From Diplolepis rosae (lineage: Eukaryota > Arthropoda > Insecta > Hymenoptera > Diplolepididae): a stretch of 64,000 nucleotides of DNA. The stretch is taken from the NCBI GenBank assembly GCA_030998225.1, contig JAPYXD010000678.1, forward strand, positions 124,001 through 188,000, written 5' to 3'. The notes beneath the pieces are model-generated. The model saw nothing but the letters and a program-made list of their open reading frames with translations. It was not told the origin of the DNA and did not search any database. This document shows positions 36,949-47,385 of the stretch, in pieces. The position numbers and the translations under genes were made by a program. Position 1 is the first letter of the stretch; each line of letters opens with the position of its first letter.

Positions 36949-37625
36949 TTCATTTTAAATCTGTCACTCAGTGGTATGGTACTATTCTGTGCTCTAGGTG
37001 TAGTATTTGCACTGAGTCGAGGTGGTCCGGGTGATTTGGCCCATATTTTTACTGGTGGTTTGATAATTTGTCTGACAGGCTGGCTGTCTTTTAACCATGT
37101 TTCAGTTTCGATGGCTAATGCTTGAGCCTCGTTTACTGTGTTCGGTTTTAACAGACGTACCTGCATTCCAATTTCTCTTTTTAAATTTAATAAGTAACGG
37201 TTAACGGCTTCTTCTTCTTCCAATTCTATTTTAAGTCTTCGTTTAGTGGGGTTTACGTGCTGGGATTGGACTAGGTAATTTATTTCATTTGTTATTTGTC
37301 GAAACCTCGTCGTGAAGTTCTGAACCGTTTCTGTTAAGCCTTGCTTGCAGCTTTCTAATTTAGATTTTAATGAAATTAATGAACTGATTTGTCTCAAATT
37401 TTGTCTGAGTGCCGCGTATAAATCTTCATAGGAGTTTATTTGCATATATCTAACAGCTTTTTCTGCCACATGTGTAATTTTCTTTGCTAAAATTAAATCT
37501 AAAAGAATTTCTGGTTCTTCGCATCTTATTCTAGCTCTCTTTACCGTTTTTATAAAATCTTCTACTCCCATGTCGTCCTGACCGTTAATTGGCTTTATTG
37601 TTTCAATTGCTAACTTGGCTCCCAT
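36765..37625 (-). CDS. gag, main part with zinc knuckle
   Basis: A 286-codon frame with an alpha-helical capsid-like region, an Arg/Lys/Glu-rich stretch, and one CCHC zinc knuckle near residue 225 (CFKCGKIGHISSQC), then an acidic tail. It begins at an ATG followed by Gly, but the same frame continues upstream through a single TAA into another open stretch (37632-37982), so the stop may be a mutation rather than the true 5' border. It would package the element RNA. It overlaps pol by about 180 nt. Confidence 0.8.
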   Translation of the reverse strand: MGAKLAIETIKPINGQDDMGVEDFIKTVKRARIRCEEPEILLDLILAKKITHVAEKAVRYMQINSYEDLYAALRQNLRQISSLISLKSKLESCKQGLTETVQNFTTRFRQITNEINYLVQSQHVNPTKRRLKIELEEEEAVNRYLLNLKREIGMQVRLLKPNTVNEAQALAIETETWLKDSQPVRQIIKPPVKIWAKSPGPPRLSANTTPRAQNSTIPLSDRFKMNCFKCGKIGHISSQCQVKQGFPPGHGFKRPPPVRAIQEEETEAENMTEEEITEQKIKILSL

Positions 37626-37631
37626 TTTCCG

Positions 37632-37982
37632 TTACTCGTGTGGTGCTGTTGGGACAGTTGTTGGGAAAAATTGTGATTGACCGTAAATATTTTCCTGTCT
37701 TGGTCTAAATGTTTCTTTTCTTTGGAATGTTTTTTCTTCGACCGAAGAATGATCGTCTGTCGCTTCTGGTCGTTGCTGGGATTCACTATCTGTTTCTACT
37801 GTCCCTGCTCCTCCTAATTTCTTTGATAATCTTGAAATTTCATCTATCCTATTTTCGTTTTCTTTTTTCATGGCGTTGAATGAGATAGTCAGAGTTTCCA
37901 TTTGGCTGAGAACCCTTACTAGTAATTCGTCAATGGTGTAAGAGGGGGACTGGGCCCTGACGGTAGATTGTGCTCGTGACAT
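37632..37982 (-). CDS. gag N-terminal part, separated by one stop
   Basis: A 116-codon frame, the same as the main gag frame and separated from it by one TAA codon plus two sense codons. Composition is polar with a coiled-coil-like segment (VLSQMETLTISFNAMKKENE). Errantivirus Gag is usually about 400 residues or more, which the two pieces together would match; read as N-terminal gag with a premature stop. An independent small ORF is the alternative. Confidence 0.55.
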   Translation of the reverse strand: MSRAQSTVRAQSPSYTIDELLVRVLSQMETLTISFNAMKKENENRIDEISRLSKKLGGAGTVETDSESQQRPEATDDHSSVEEKTFQRKETFRPRQENIYGQSQFFPTTVPTAPHE

Positions 37983-38652
37983 GAGAGTGGTTGTGATTGG
38001 GAAATTTAAAGAGGATGAGTCCGTATCGTAGGATGAGTCAGTTTGATAGAGCGTGCTATCTCGGTGTTTATCAAATGCCAGTGTACCTACTTATCTATTG
38101 TTTGTGACTCGGGTGTAGAATGTCGCGGTAAAATTTTAAATGTTTATTTTTTAATACAACAAAATGCAGTATAAGTTGCTACAAACTGCTACTGATTTTG
38201 AGGTAGTGATACTTAATTTGTTAAGGGTGGCCAGTGCTTGTGAACACACAGAGTATAGCCAACCCGATCTTGCCTCAACTTTACCTCACCTGTACCGTAG
38301 TACAGTCGCCGTGCAACGTACGTAAAGAGGATTTATACTCTAAGGCCCAAGATCGATTGAGAAATGTTTACAATACTTTCACTTTCTAGAAGTAATGCTT
38401 ACTGTGCTACTCGTGGCCTGATGTGGGATCCGTAGACCGCCTGCCTTCCTTGACGTGTCGAAGAGATGAGTCAGCTTACTGTCGAGAACCGGTAGTGAAG
38501 TCCGGAGTTCTTCTTATTTTTAAAACTTCGTAAAGTTTCTTTAGCTTCTTGGGTCCGTGGATTCCAAGTCTCGCACAGGTCCGCGTTCTATGTGGATTTT
38601 CGTAGAAATTAAAAACCGAGAACTTAAGCGGATCGTGGCAGGATCGCCAAAA
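37983..38652 (-). other. 5' leader of the errantivirus-type element
   Basis: Non-coding. In element sense the 5' LTR is followed almost at once by TGGCGATCCTGCCACG, which begins with TGG as tRNA primer-binding sites do. The primer tRNA was not identified. Confidence 0.65.
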
Positions 38653-38874
38653 TGTTATAGTGAAAACTAAACTTTCTATTTTTGGATAGTAGTGACATCA
38701 AACTGATATCACTTTGTATGCTTTATTCGTGAGAGATTTTAGAGAAGAACTGACGAGGCCTGCCTGAACCTCTACATATATAGACAGCTAAACCTAGGAG
38801 GGGGAGGTCATCAACCTCTACATATATGGATAACTAAACCTGGGGGAAGGAGGTCATCATCTGGCCTGGTAACA
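38653..38874 (-). repeat. 5' LTR of the errantivirus-type element
   Basis: 222 bp, same as the 3' LTR except one base as read (ctatttttgg against ctatctttgg). Includes the same internal tandem duplication. Confidence 0.92.
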
Positions 38875-39394
38875 CGGATACCAAAATAAACAATTTTTAT
38901 CCATATAACCTCATTTTCCATTACTTCTGACAATCGAACCATTAGAAAATTATTAATTTTAAATGCTTTTAACCATCAACGGGTTCTCAATCGTCTTTTT
39001 TTAAAATGATTTTTTAAAGCCTGCTTGAATTTCAATGAATATTATGGTTTTCATCAAAGTTGTTTCTTAAAATTTCTTTAAGCGGAAATCAAAGACAGGT
39101 CGTTATTATACTGTTGAAAATGATCGATTTAATATTCGCATTTGTCAAAGTTGGGCTTGTGTACATTTCTTATTAGGTTATATCATACAGTTTTTTTTTC
39201 TTTTATCCTCGAATGTATATTTCCTTTGTACGACAAAGGGAATTCATTTGCAGACAAAAGGAAATATTTTGATAGTAAAAGGGCAGCATTTCAACGACAA
39301 ACCTTTAACTGTTAAAGGATTTCCTCTCGTGCCAATTTTGAATAGAAAATATTGAAAGGAATCATTTGACAGTCAATAGCCTGTTTTTAGAGTG

Positions 39395-39802
39395 CAATAT
39401 TGCAATTTTTTATTTTCTCAAAAACAGAAACAATGCTCTTATTTTCACAATTTTGGTCGGATGTGGCTGGTTAACGAACTTTCCCTTACCCAAGTGCCAA
39501 GTTAGATACGGCCCAACACTGGCCCAGCATCGCCAAAAATTTTCCGAAGATCGGCTGCCAATATCGTGCCGTTGCTGGAATGATAACGCCGGTTTGCACT
39601 TGGCGGCCAATTCTGGCCCAAACTCTGGCCGCCTTCACTTGTTTTCGGCACAACAACAGGCCATTGCTTTGCCGAACTCTGGTTTTCTCACTTCCAGAAT
39701 GGTTTGCCGTGGTAAAAGTGACACATGGCCCAGTAATGTGCCGTCCATGGGCCCGACTCTGGTTCTTCTACTTTCAGAACTTTTAATTTTTGTTGAAATG
39801 AA
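39395..39802. repeat. GC-richer repeat with GGCCCA/TGGCC words
   Basis: The start (ggatgtggctggttaacgaa) matches the inner part of the palindrome arms at 53895 and 54850. From 39500 on, words like actctggcc, ggcccaa and tgccgt recur in both orientations. ORFs here are by-products of the composition. Confidence 0.5.
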
Positions 39803-40022
39803 AAAATATTTTTGTTCGACGTACACCGAAAGTTAGCCTTGTCGGTATCGTTTTGCGTGAGGAAAGTTGATTTTCCCGCACTAGTGCGGTAAAATGTAAA
39901 GTGTGAAGAAAATTAAAACAGACTTAAAATCTTATCACACTAACGGGGAAAAATCAACTTTCTGCACGCAAAACGATACCGACAAGGCTAACTTTCGATA
40001 TACGGCGAACAAAAAATATCGT
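39803..40022. repeat. Near-perfect hairpin, about 220 bp
   Basis: Arms containing cgaaagttagccttgtcggt and its mirror, extending outward to aatatttttgttcg and cgaacaaaaaatat. Could be a MITE or a source of structured RNA. Confidence 0.75.
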
Positions 40023-41222
40023 TCGTATGACGTGCGGAACGTATTTAACCGCGGGAGCAAGTCGCGACTCGCTCTTTCGTTAAAGTACGCTCTTCCACAC
40101 TTGATACGAAATATATTATTTTCACTTCAGAAAAAGAGAATTAAACCCTTTTAATTTAGTGTACATATTAAGTTGAAAATGTTTTAAAGAATTTTTTTGG
40201 GCGATACAGATAGTGTTACTTCATTCATTCCATTTTTCAACTTTTCGTAGTTACTTGGAAGCCAAAAACTGATTTTCGCTAAAAAAAAAATCGGCTAATT
40301 TGTTATTGTAAAATTAATAATTTTAAAATTAACAAAATAGCTCCCAGAGATACCTGGTGTATTATGTGAAGATGTACTGTGCAAAATTTAAAAACGATTG
40401 GTCCAGTAGATTTTGAGTTATGATGTAAACGGACTTCAAAAATAACAAGTTTCAGAAAAACGCTTTAAAGTTTTGCTCTACTAATTCGCAACTCGTAAAC
40501 TTGTATAGAAACCCGGCCTAGAGCAACGGACGCTTAAATACTCATAAATTCGTCAATTTTGCTCCGATCGACATGAAATTTTGACAGGATATTCTTGAGA
40601 TATTATGGAATCATTCAGAAAAATAAAACAATTAATGAAAAAATAAAAGTTGAAATACTTCACACTAAATAAAATTAAAAATTTTCATGCAAAAAATTTT
40701 ATTTTTCATTTGTTGAAAAATGTATTGTGCTTGAAAACTGATTGCGTCATTATATTATACAAAACAAGTTGTAAAAGAAACCTGTATTTCAACATTATCC
40801 TCGTACATTAATTGATTTTTTTTTTCCTAGTTGCACAATGTGCTATTGTGTTCTTCTATCTAATTCAATCAAGTTTTATAGCAAGGTCACCACGAGACTC
40901 ACACGATATTATATACGCGAAGGGTTTAATATGTTTTTTTTTTCATGACTAGAATGAAGTACTTAGATCGAAGTATTTTTGAATAAAGCCTCAACATTCT
41001 TGATGCTTTTGTTCAAAAATGGGGTATTAAAGCATAGCTAAAATCTTCATACGGTAACCTGCCACTGACAACAAAATAACAAAATAAATTTGAAAAATAA
41101 TACTTAAATGAAGAATTTTATAAATTATTAGTAGAGATGCAAATTTTAGGTTAGAATTCTGAAAAAATATCTCGTCAAATTGTTAAAAGATTTAAAACTT
41201 CTTAATTTTATGCAAAAATAAT
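40023..41222. other. AT-rich DNA, probably old repeat
   Basis: No gene recognised. Part (40360-40640) has the even, phrase-like repeats style of widespread arthropod non-coding repeats, but no borders were found. Confidence 0.35.
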
Positions 41223-43210
41223 CACAGGCACACAAAAAAAACCAAGTCTCTGATATTTGAACGCGACACATATGTTCCCATGTAATTTGATCCGCTGATC
41301 ACGAATCCGCGGTCCAATTGACCCCATTACATCTGGGTCAAGGGCATTTGAAGGTCAAAATTGAACACACACATTTGAGTTGAAAAAAATGAGTAATCTT
41401 TATGTTTTTTGGGTCGCTGAATAATAATTCGAGGTCGGTTTGACCTCAAGTAGTAAAGGTCAAGGTCATTTGAAGGTCAAACGTGTTTATTTTGGAAATA
41501 ATGCATTTTTGACTGCAGATTCTGAAAGAACGGAAAATTTTACGTCCAAAACTGTATTTTTTAATTTTTTTAATATGATCCAAAGGTCATTTCAAGGTCA
41601 TTATAAGTGGTGATGTGGAGAATCAATTTAATCACTGCAAAAATACGAAAATATGATTTCCTTTACCTAAACTACTGTGGTAATATATTTTGGTGGTTGT
41701 TGGATCAGAATACGAGGTCTTTTTGACCCCATCACACCTGGGTCAAGGGCATTTGAAGGTCGAAATTGGGAAAAATATCGTTTTAGTGGAATAAACTACT
41801 TATCATTATGTTTTTTGGTTCGCTGAATTCGAATTTGAGGTCGGTTTGATCTCAAGCTGTGAAGGTCAAGGTCATTTTAAGGTCAAACTTGTTTATTTTG
41901 AAAAGAAACTGCATTTTTGACTCCAGATTCTGAAAGAGCGGAGTAGTATCTATCAGTAATACCTATCTTGTGTCAGCACCCAGGGCACCTCCACGTGGTG
42001 ACGGCGGAAACGGCTTTGTTTTTCTTGTTTGTTTTCCGGCTAAGCCCTGGGGTGAAGGCATGACGCCGTCATGGCTGGCACAGGAAAGTCTACAATGCAG
42101 GGTCTTGGATGCCCAGTATCGGCGGTTGGTCAGGGTGAGCAAGCGGGCCCGCAATCATCGTCATCAAGTGACCGCAGCTCTTTACTAGTTGGTGACTTGG
42201 CTAATAAGGAGTATGATGCTACAAGAAGAATTGAAGATGCTGCAAGCCACTTTTGTGGCACTGATAAATAACAAAAGCGATGACTACAAAACTATTGTAG
42301 CAAATATGATAAGAAACTATAAGTGTTTGGGATGTTTGATGAGTCACAAAGTTCATTTTATGGATGCTCATCTCAGCTATTTCCCTGATAACTTGGGAGA
42401 TTACAGCGAAGAACAAGGGGAACGGTTCCATCAAGATCTGAAAGAGGCTGAAACTAGATGGCAAGGGAAATGGGACGTAAATATGTTGGCGGACTACTGT
42501 TGGTTACTGAAAAGAGATCGAGTGTCAGATGATGAAGAAGATGACGAGAGCGCAAAAAGAATTAGAAATCCGCTACACAGATCCTTCGAAAGTAAAAGAA
42601 AGCGTTATAGAAGAAAAAACAATAGCTAAGTCTCATATTTATAGTTCTGCAGAGATTCAGTTCTTTTTTTACCTTGATGGGGCGACCCTTATCTTGTCCT
42701 TGAGGAGACAGACGAACCTTGTATTCTGGTTCAACGATCACCAAAATATATTACCGCAATAGTTTAGGTGAAGGGAACCATATTTTCGTATTTTTGCAGT
42801 GATTAAATTGATTCTCCACATCACCACTTATAATGACCTTGAAATGACCTTTGGATCATATTAAAAAAATTAAAAAATACAGTTTTGGACGTAAAATTTT
42901 CCGTTCTTTCAGAATCTGCAGTCAAAAATGCATTATTTCCAAAACAAACACGTTTGACCTTCAAATGACCTTGACCTTTACTACTTGAGGTCAAACCGAC
43001 CTCGAATTATTATTCAGCGACCCAAAAAACATAAAGATTAGTCATTTTTTTCAACTCAAATGTGTGTGTTCAATTTTGACCTTCAAATGCCCTTGACCCA
43101 GATGTCATGGGGTCAATTGGACCGCGGATTCGTGATCAGCGGATCAAATTACATGGGAACATATGTGTCGCGTTCAAATATCAGAGACTTGGTTTTTTTG
43201 TGTGCCTGTG
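41223..43210. mobile_element. Long-TIR element carrying one ORF
   Basis: Inverted arms of about 430 bp (41223-about 41655 and about 42779-43210) begin CACAGGCACACAAAAAAA and its mirror; TAAT flanks both ends, a likely 4-bp duplication. A diverged direct copy of part of the arm follows the left arm (about 41700-41940). The arms are full of AGGTCA words. The centre holds a GC-richer segment and an ORF at 42213-42629. Confidence 0.8.
42213..42629 (+). CDS. ORF inside the long-TIR element; conserved arthropod repeat protein
   Basis: From the ATG at 42213 the frame gives about 138 residues. The block HKVHFMDAHLSYFPDNLG, then GERFHQD, then RWQGKWDVNMLADYCWLLKRD matches a protein I have met many times as an uncharacterised, high-copy ORF in arthropod genomes; its function is unknown to me. 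The N-terminus appears cut: a TAG lies just before the open frame and no upstream exon was recognised. The C-terminus is acidic then strongly basic (KRKRYRRK), compatible with a nuclear signal. Its place between long inverted arms suggests it travels with the element. Confidence 0.55.
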   Translation: MMLQEELKMLQATFVALINNKSDDYKTIVANMIRNYKCLGCLMSHKVHFMDAHLSYFPDNLGDYSEEQGERFHQDLKEAETRWQGKWDVNMLADYCWLLKRDRVSDDEEDDESAKRIRNPLHRSFESKRKRYRRKNNS

Positions 43211-43900
43211 TAATTGTTGATGTAAACATAAAAATAATTATTGGTTCTAGATTATAAATTTTTGGCAAATCACGCACATGAAAACATTATAGAAAATCTA
43301 AAGAAACAGTCAAATAGAGAAGAAGGGAAGAAATTTTTACATAATTTTTAAAGATTTTGATCTTTGCTACATATTTCTTACGTTAGTTTAGAATTTATTT
43401 TTATAATTGTCTTTATTGAATTACAAATATGATTTCGGATTGCTTAAATTTGTTTATACATTTTATTTTTATTTGTAAACAATAATAAAAAAAAATTGTA
43501 GCTTTTTTGAAATTAAAAGAAAACCGATAGTAGAAATTTTACGATATTAGACTAATTCAAAGTATATATTTTTTCTCCTTTATATTATTACGCCTTGGCT
43601 GTTCACATCTCACGTACTTTCAAAAATCCATTAGGTATACGTACGTATACATCGGTTGGCATAGCAGATCAACAGTGAAAGTAATCTCGTAGTGATACTT
43701 CCGTTCACTTGGGTTCAGAAAAGTATTCTTGAATCCGTTACAGAAGCATTGGCACTATGTAAATATAATTTAAGCTATCCTCACCATCGTCCCTCACATT
43801 CTTGTATCAGGATATTCACAATCAGTTATTCAGTTGACATCAGCAAAAACTCAGAGACTTTTCATTTGAGAGAAATACCAATTAATGATTGTTTATAGAG
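43211..43900. other. AT-rich DNA without a recognised gene
   Basis: No coherent coding sequence or repeat border seen. Confidence 0.4.
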
Positions 43901-43901
43901 A

Positions 43902-44235
43902 TTAACCCCTTCACTGCGGATAACGTGTATACACGTCATGGAGGAAAGTTCCTGATGAATTGACGGATTTCATTGAAAATTAGTACTAGGGGGTTATTTG
44001 GGTCGCTAAATATGAATTCGTGGTCAAAATTCTAAATTTCGAAATGGCTGATCCAATATGGCGTCCATAAATTTTGAAAAATCCAAGGAGTTGGCGGATT
44101 TGGATGAAAATTGGTACTAGGGGATTATTTGGGTCGCTGAAAACGAATTGGAGATGGGAAATGAAGATCCAATATGGCGACCAGTAGAACGTCCCGCACA
44201 TTTTGGGCCCACTTTGCGATTTTCGCTCTGCATAA
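43902..44235. repeat. piggyBac-like solo end plus two diverged tandem units
   Basis: Begins TTAACCCCTTCACTGCGG, the TTAA plus CCYTT..CTGCG tip of piggyBac/Looper-type elements. Two units of about 120 bp follow (ggatttcattgaaaattagt and ggatttggatgaaaattggt, each then gattatttgggtcgctga-like, and ending gatccaatatggcg). The right end was not found. Confidence 0.55.
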
Positions 44236-44249
44236 TTTTTAATTATACA

Positions 44250-45355
44250 TAATATAATAATACACAGTAATAATTACAATGTATTATATATAATATATAT
44301 ATTAATAATAATTATTACGTAATTTCTTTTTGGTGTTGATTTAACCTAAAATAAACGTGTTCATCGATAATTAACATATATTGCTAGTTTTATTATTCCC
44401 ACCTGAAGATTTCACTGATTCAATAAATGAGTTCAATCTATTTCACCGATTCGTAAGTTGAATTTAACTGATTCTCAGTGAAAGACTTATAGCTGCTGCC
44501 TTCAGTGAATAGTCGCTGCGAATCAGTGGCCGTTCACTGATTCAGGTTTATAGAGTAAAGGTGTTATTAATTCCGTCGAGGACTGCAGGAAAGTTTCCAC
44601 TAAACGTATACACGTATAAAGGTCTTGGATGTAGTTTAAAGTTCGCTAACTTGGAAAAATTCCAATGAAAGGCTGAGGGAACGTTATCTACACGGAGAAA
44701 AATAGTTGAAGTAATTTTACTCAACTTCCGATCAAATTTGGGACATAAGGACAAATTAGAAGTTATTTAGTATCAGTGTAATTATTTGTAATATATTAAA
44801 TGTTCAAAAATGAATTAATGTTGAGTAAAATTCAGAAGTGTAGAGTGAAGTTTGTAAGCGTGCACTAAAGATTTCTAAAAATATATATTATTACTCGTAC
44901 ACGGAGATAAATAACTGGTGCCATGCACTCGAAAGAGACCAGTGTTTGGCAATTGTGGCTGTTCAAATAGTTGAACTTATAAACTCGAGTAATAAATGCA
45001 CAAAATTCATGCGAGCTGCGCACAGTAATCTACGAAGACAAAATACTGTGTATTCACATAAAAAGTATGTGATATTGCAACATTTACTACTCATGCGACT
45101 TATAGTATAGATACTATATGGGCCAAAGGTGCCAAACGCTTGTGTTTCAAGTGCGGCGCACGTGAAACTCAAGCGTTGAACTCCTTAGGCTTCTTATATT
45201 AAGGAATTCTAGTATAAGACATACGCCTTGGGAATGCTTGAGATTCACGTGCGCCGTACGTGAAGCTAAAGCGTTTGGAACATGAAAAAAACCATGCATC
45301 ATATACTCACATTCTAAACCTGAATCAGTGAAGGGCCACTGATTCGCAGTGACTA
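44250..45355. other. AT-rich DNA with solo CACGGAGAAAAA tips
   Basis: CACGGAGAAAAATAG at about 44692 and CACGGAGATAAATA at about 44899 look like left tips of CACTA-like MITEs without visible right partners. Around 44430-44530 and 45310-45350 are repeats of tgaatcagtg/cactgattc. A longer inverted pair around cacgtgaaactcaagcgtt and acgtgaagctaaagcgtt spans about 45120-45280. Confidence 0.4.
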
Positions 45356-45540
45356 CACTGAGAAAAATGGATTGTAAACGGTAATGAAAAATATGTTACC
45401 GGGTATAATCTTGGACTATTAACTACGGGACAGCGATCTAGATTATTAAAACCATAATCTGTAGATGTTAAAAAAAAAGATAGTATCGGATAATATCTTG
45501 GATTATAAACTGAAACATACCAGATTTAACGCGTGCAAAA
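45356..45540 (+). mobile_element. CACTA-like left end
   Basis: Tip CACTGAGAAAAATGGATTGT; 61 bp inside is TTAACTACGGGACAGCGAT, the shared subterminal motif. No right tip found. Confidence 0.6.
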
Positions 45541-46353
45541 CAAAAGAATGATAGAGGGGAGAGCTTTGGCACTCAGAAGAGGGGAGGTTTCAGTGGGAAC
45601 ACATACACAATAGTATATTACATTACAAGGGGCGAAACAGAGCGATTGCATGAGTGTGAAGTTTGCTGCCCGAGTGAAACGAGGGCTGCAATCACACGAA
45701 ATGCTTTCGCTGTGTTTTGTTTCCAGTAATGTATACTATTTTTCATAGAAACTCTTTTGAGAATCTGATTGGCTGTAACTATGTGGAGCGGGTTGAAACA
45801 GCGACTTTGAACCCTAGGGCTGAAAATCGTAGTTTCAACCCGCTCTACAGGTACCGAAAATCGAATTTTCAAATGAGGCGCTATGAAAATATTATTATCA
45901 TACCTTATTTATGTTCACATATTTAAGTACATAATGCTACACTATTTATAATCGCATACGCTTGAAATTAAATTTCAGAATTCGCTTTTGGGTTCGAACC
46001 CTCTAACTCTACCTATATCTACATTAACTAAACGCATTCCTAACGCCTAAAGTCTCTCGGCTATTCTCGCTTGCCATATTCCGAAATAAATGTCGTTTAT
46101 AAGCCATAACCCACAATTCACTCTCTCACTCGCCTGAGCTGACAGGTTTCAGGCTGGCTTGTCTCCTCTATCTATAATATCTCTATGATGTAACAGCATC
46201 AACGCAAATGCACTCAACAGTTAACACATGCATACTATTCTTATACCTAACTTGACATAACCAAACATAAATACCATATACGCATTATTCGCAAATGCAA
46301 TATGGCATACTAAAGTACAAATCTTCTTATAATCCAATGTTATATTACTATAT
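45541..46353. other. Repeat patch with hairpins; no gene
   Basis: 45600-45720 resembles, inverted, 51060-51170 (gtgtgaagtttgctgcccga against gtgtggagtttgatgcccga). A hairpin with arms tgtggagcgggttgaaac and mirror spans 45780-45848. The remainder is AT-rich. Confidence 0.4.
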
Positions 46354-46408
46354 AGACTTGTCAGACATAAGGATCCTCTAGGGAAGGATGGGACAAACCC
46401 CATGCCTA

Positions 46409-46747
46409 CACTGATAGAAAGGAATGGCTGTTACAACGATATTTATGATTAATTTAACCTTACCTTATTGCTGGCATAGATACAGCAATATGAGATTTGT
46501 ATTTTAACCATCTGAATATAACTGAATAAATATGAACGAATTAACCATATTATTGGTTGCTATGGAAAAATGTATTGTTCGCCTTCCCATATTATATTTC
46601 TGATTCGACCAGTTTCACTTAACAATATTTTGATTTCTGTATTTAACATCCTGCGTTGTTCAGAGAGACATATTATTTTATAAATACAATTATAAATTCC
46701 CAACCTACAATTGAATGGCTAAAACTCCCGAACCATTTCTATCAGTG
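46409..46747. mobile_element. CACTGATAGAAA-tipped MITE
   Basis: Tips CACTGATAGAAAGGAATGG and, mirrored, CACTGATAGAAATGGTTCGG; TA on both flanks. 339 bp, non-coding. Confidence 0.8.
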
Positions 46748-46901
46748 TAATATGGATTGGTCGAGCGGAGTTTGTTGGAGAGTTCCGGTGAAGTGTTAAG
46801 CGGTTATGTTTTTGTTTTGTAATTTATATATGCGTTTAATAAGTATCTAATTATGATATATGCATCATAACTGATCCGTTGTGATGCATATTATATAGGG
46901 G

Positions 46902-47217
46902 TAGGGTTGTAAAATTTCATGAAACTTTGATCTAATGTAAAGTTTCATGAAACATTGGCGGTCTCATAAAATATTTCAAAGTTTCAAGCAAAAAAGCGGG
47001 AAAATTCTAACTATATATAGTTTAAATAAATATTTCAAGGACATTTTATGATCTAAGAGTCTAACCTAATCTGACTTCTGTGCGCCTGCGTAAATAGACG
47101 TTTCCCCCTCTTTTCCTAATGTTTCATGAAACAATGAAACTTTGACTATGAAATATTGAAATATTTCAAATGAAAGTTTCAATGTTTCAATGAAACGTTA
47201 CATCGCTTACAACCCTA
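46902..47217. mobile_element. hAT-like MITE with 8-bp duplication
   Basis: Tips TAGGGTTGTAA and its mirror, flanked by TATAGGGG on both sides (46894-46901 and 47218-47225). Many copies of gtttcatgaaac and tttcaa inside. 316 bp. Confidence 0.88.
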
Positions 47218-47385
47218 TATAGGGGAAAGTGTATTCGCTCCTAAAACTAACCTCAAAACGTGTTGTTGTTTTAGACGATCAAGAATGCGTATGACGTCAC
47301 TTCCGATCCAATTGTCATTTCGGGGGGCTCAGTGGGGGAACATTGTCCCATCCTTCCCTAGAGGATCCTTAGTCCGACAGAAATG

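Larger units (their letters stand above)
32362..38874 (-). mobile_element. Errantivirus-type Ty3/gypsy element with env, recently inserted
   Basis: Two 222-bp LTRs in direct orientation (TG...CA) flank gag, pol and env on the minus strand. The 4-bp duplication CGGA is seen at both borders. The LTRs differ at one position as read. At 6.5 kb it is somewhat short for an env-bearing element, consistent with losses in the protease and env regions. Confidence 0.92.
31966..39394. mobile_element. CACTA-like element with CACTCTAAAAA tips, split by an errantivirus
   Basis: Left tip CACTCTAAAAAAATGTC, right mirrored tip CACTCTAAAAACAGG, CA on both flanks. Without the retroelement the host is about 0.9 kb. 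A short open stretch from an ATG near 32300 (MDFLKKLGIPECDVNILE) ends at a GT and resembles exon 1 of CACTA gene 1 at 10302, with the same phase. Best read as a deleted derivative of a related autonomous element. Confidence 0.6.
46354..47385. repeat. Inverted pair around two MITEs
   Basis: Arms of about 45 bp (aaggatcctctagggaagga and its mirror) at 46357-46400 and 47340-47383 enclose a CACTA-like and a hAT-like MITE. May be TIRs of an older element. Confidence 0.55.

Noticed and set aside
34796..37125. Plus-strand ORFs opposite pol and gag
   Set aside because: Antisense shadows of the retroelement polyproteins.
39366..39836. 156-codon ORF with Cys and Trp
   Set aside because: Lies in a repeat of ggccca/tggcc words; overlapping ORFs on both strands and no family resemblance.
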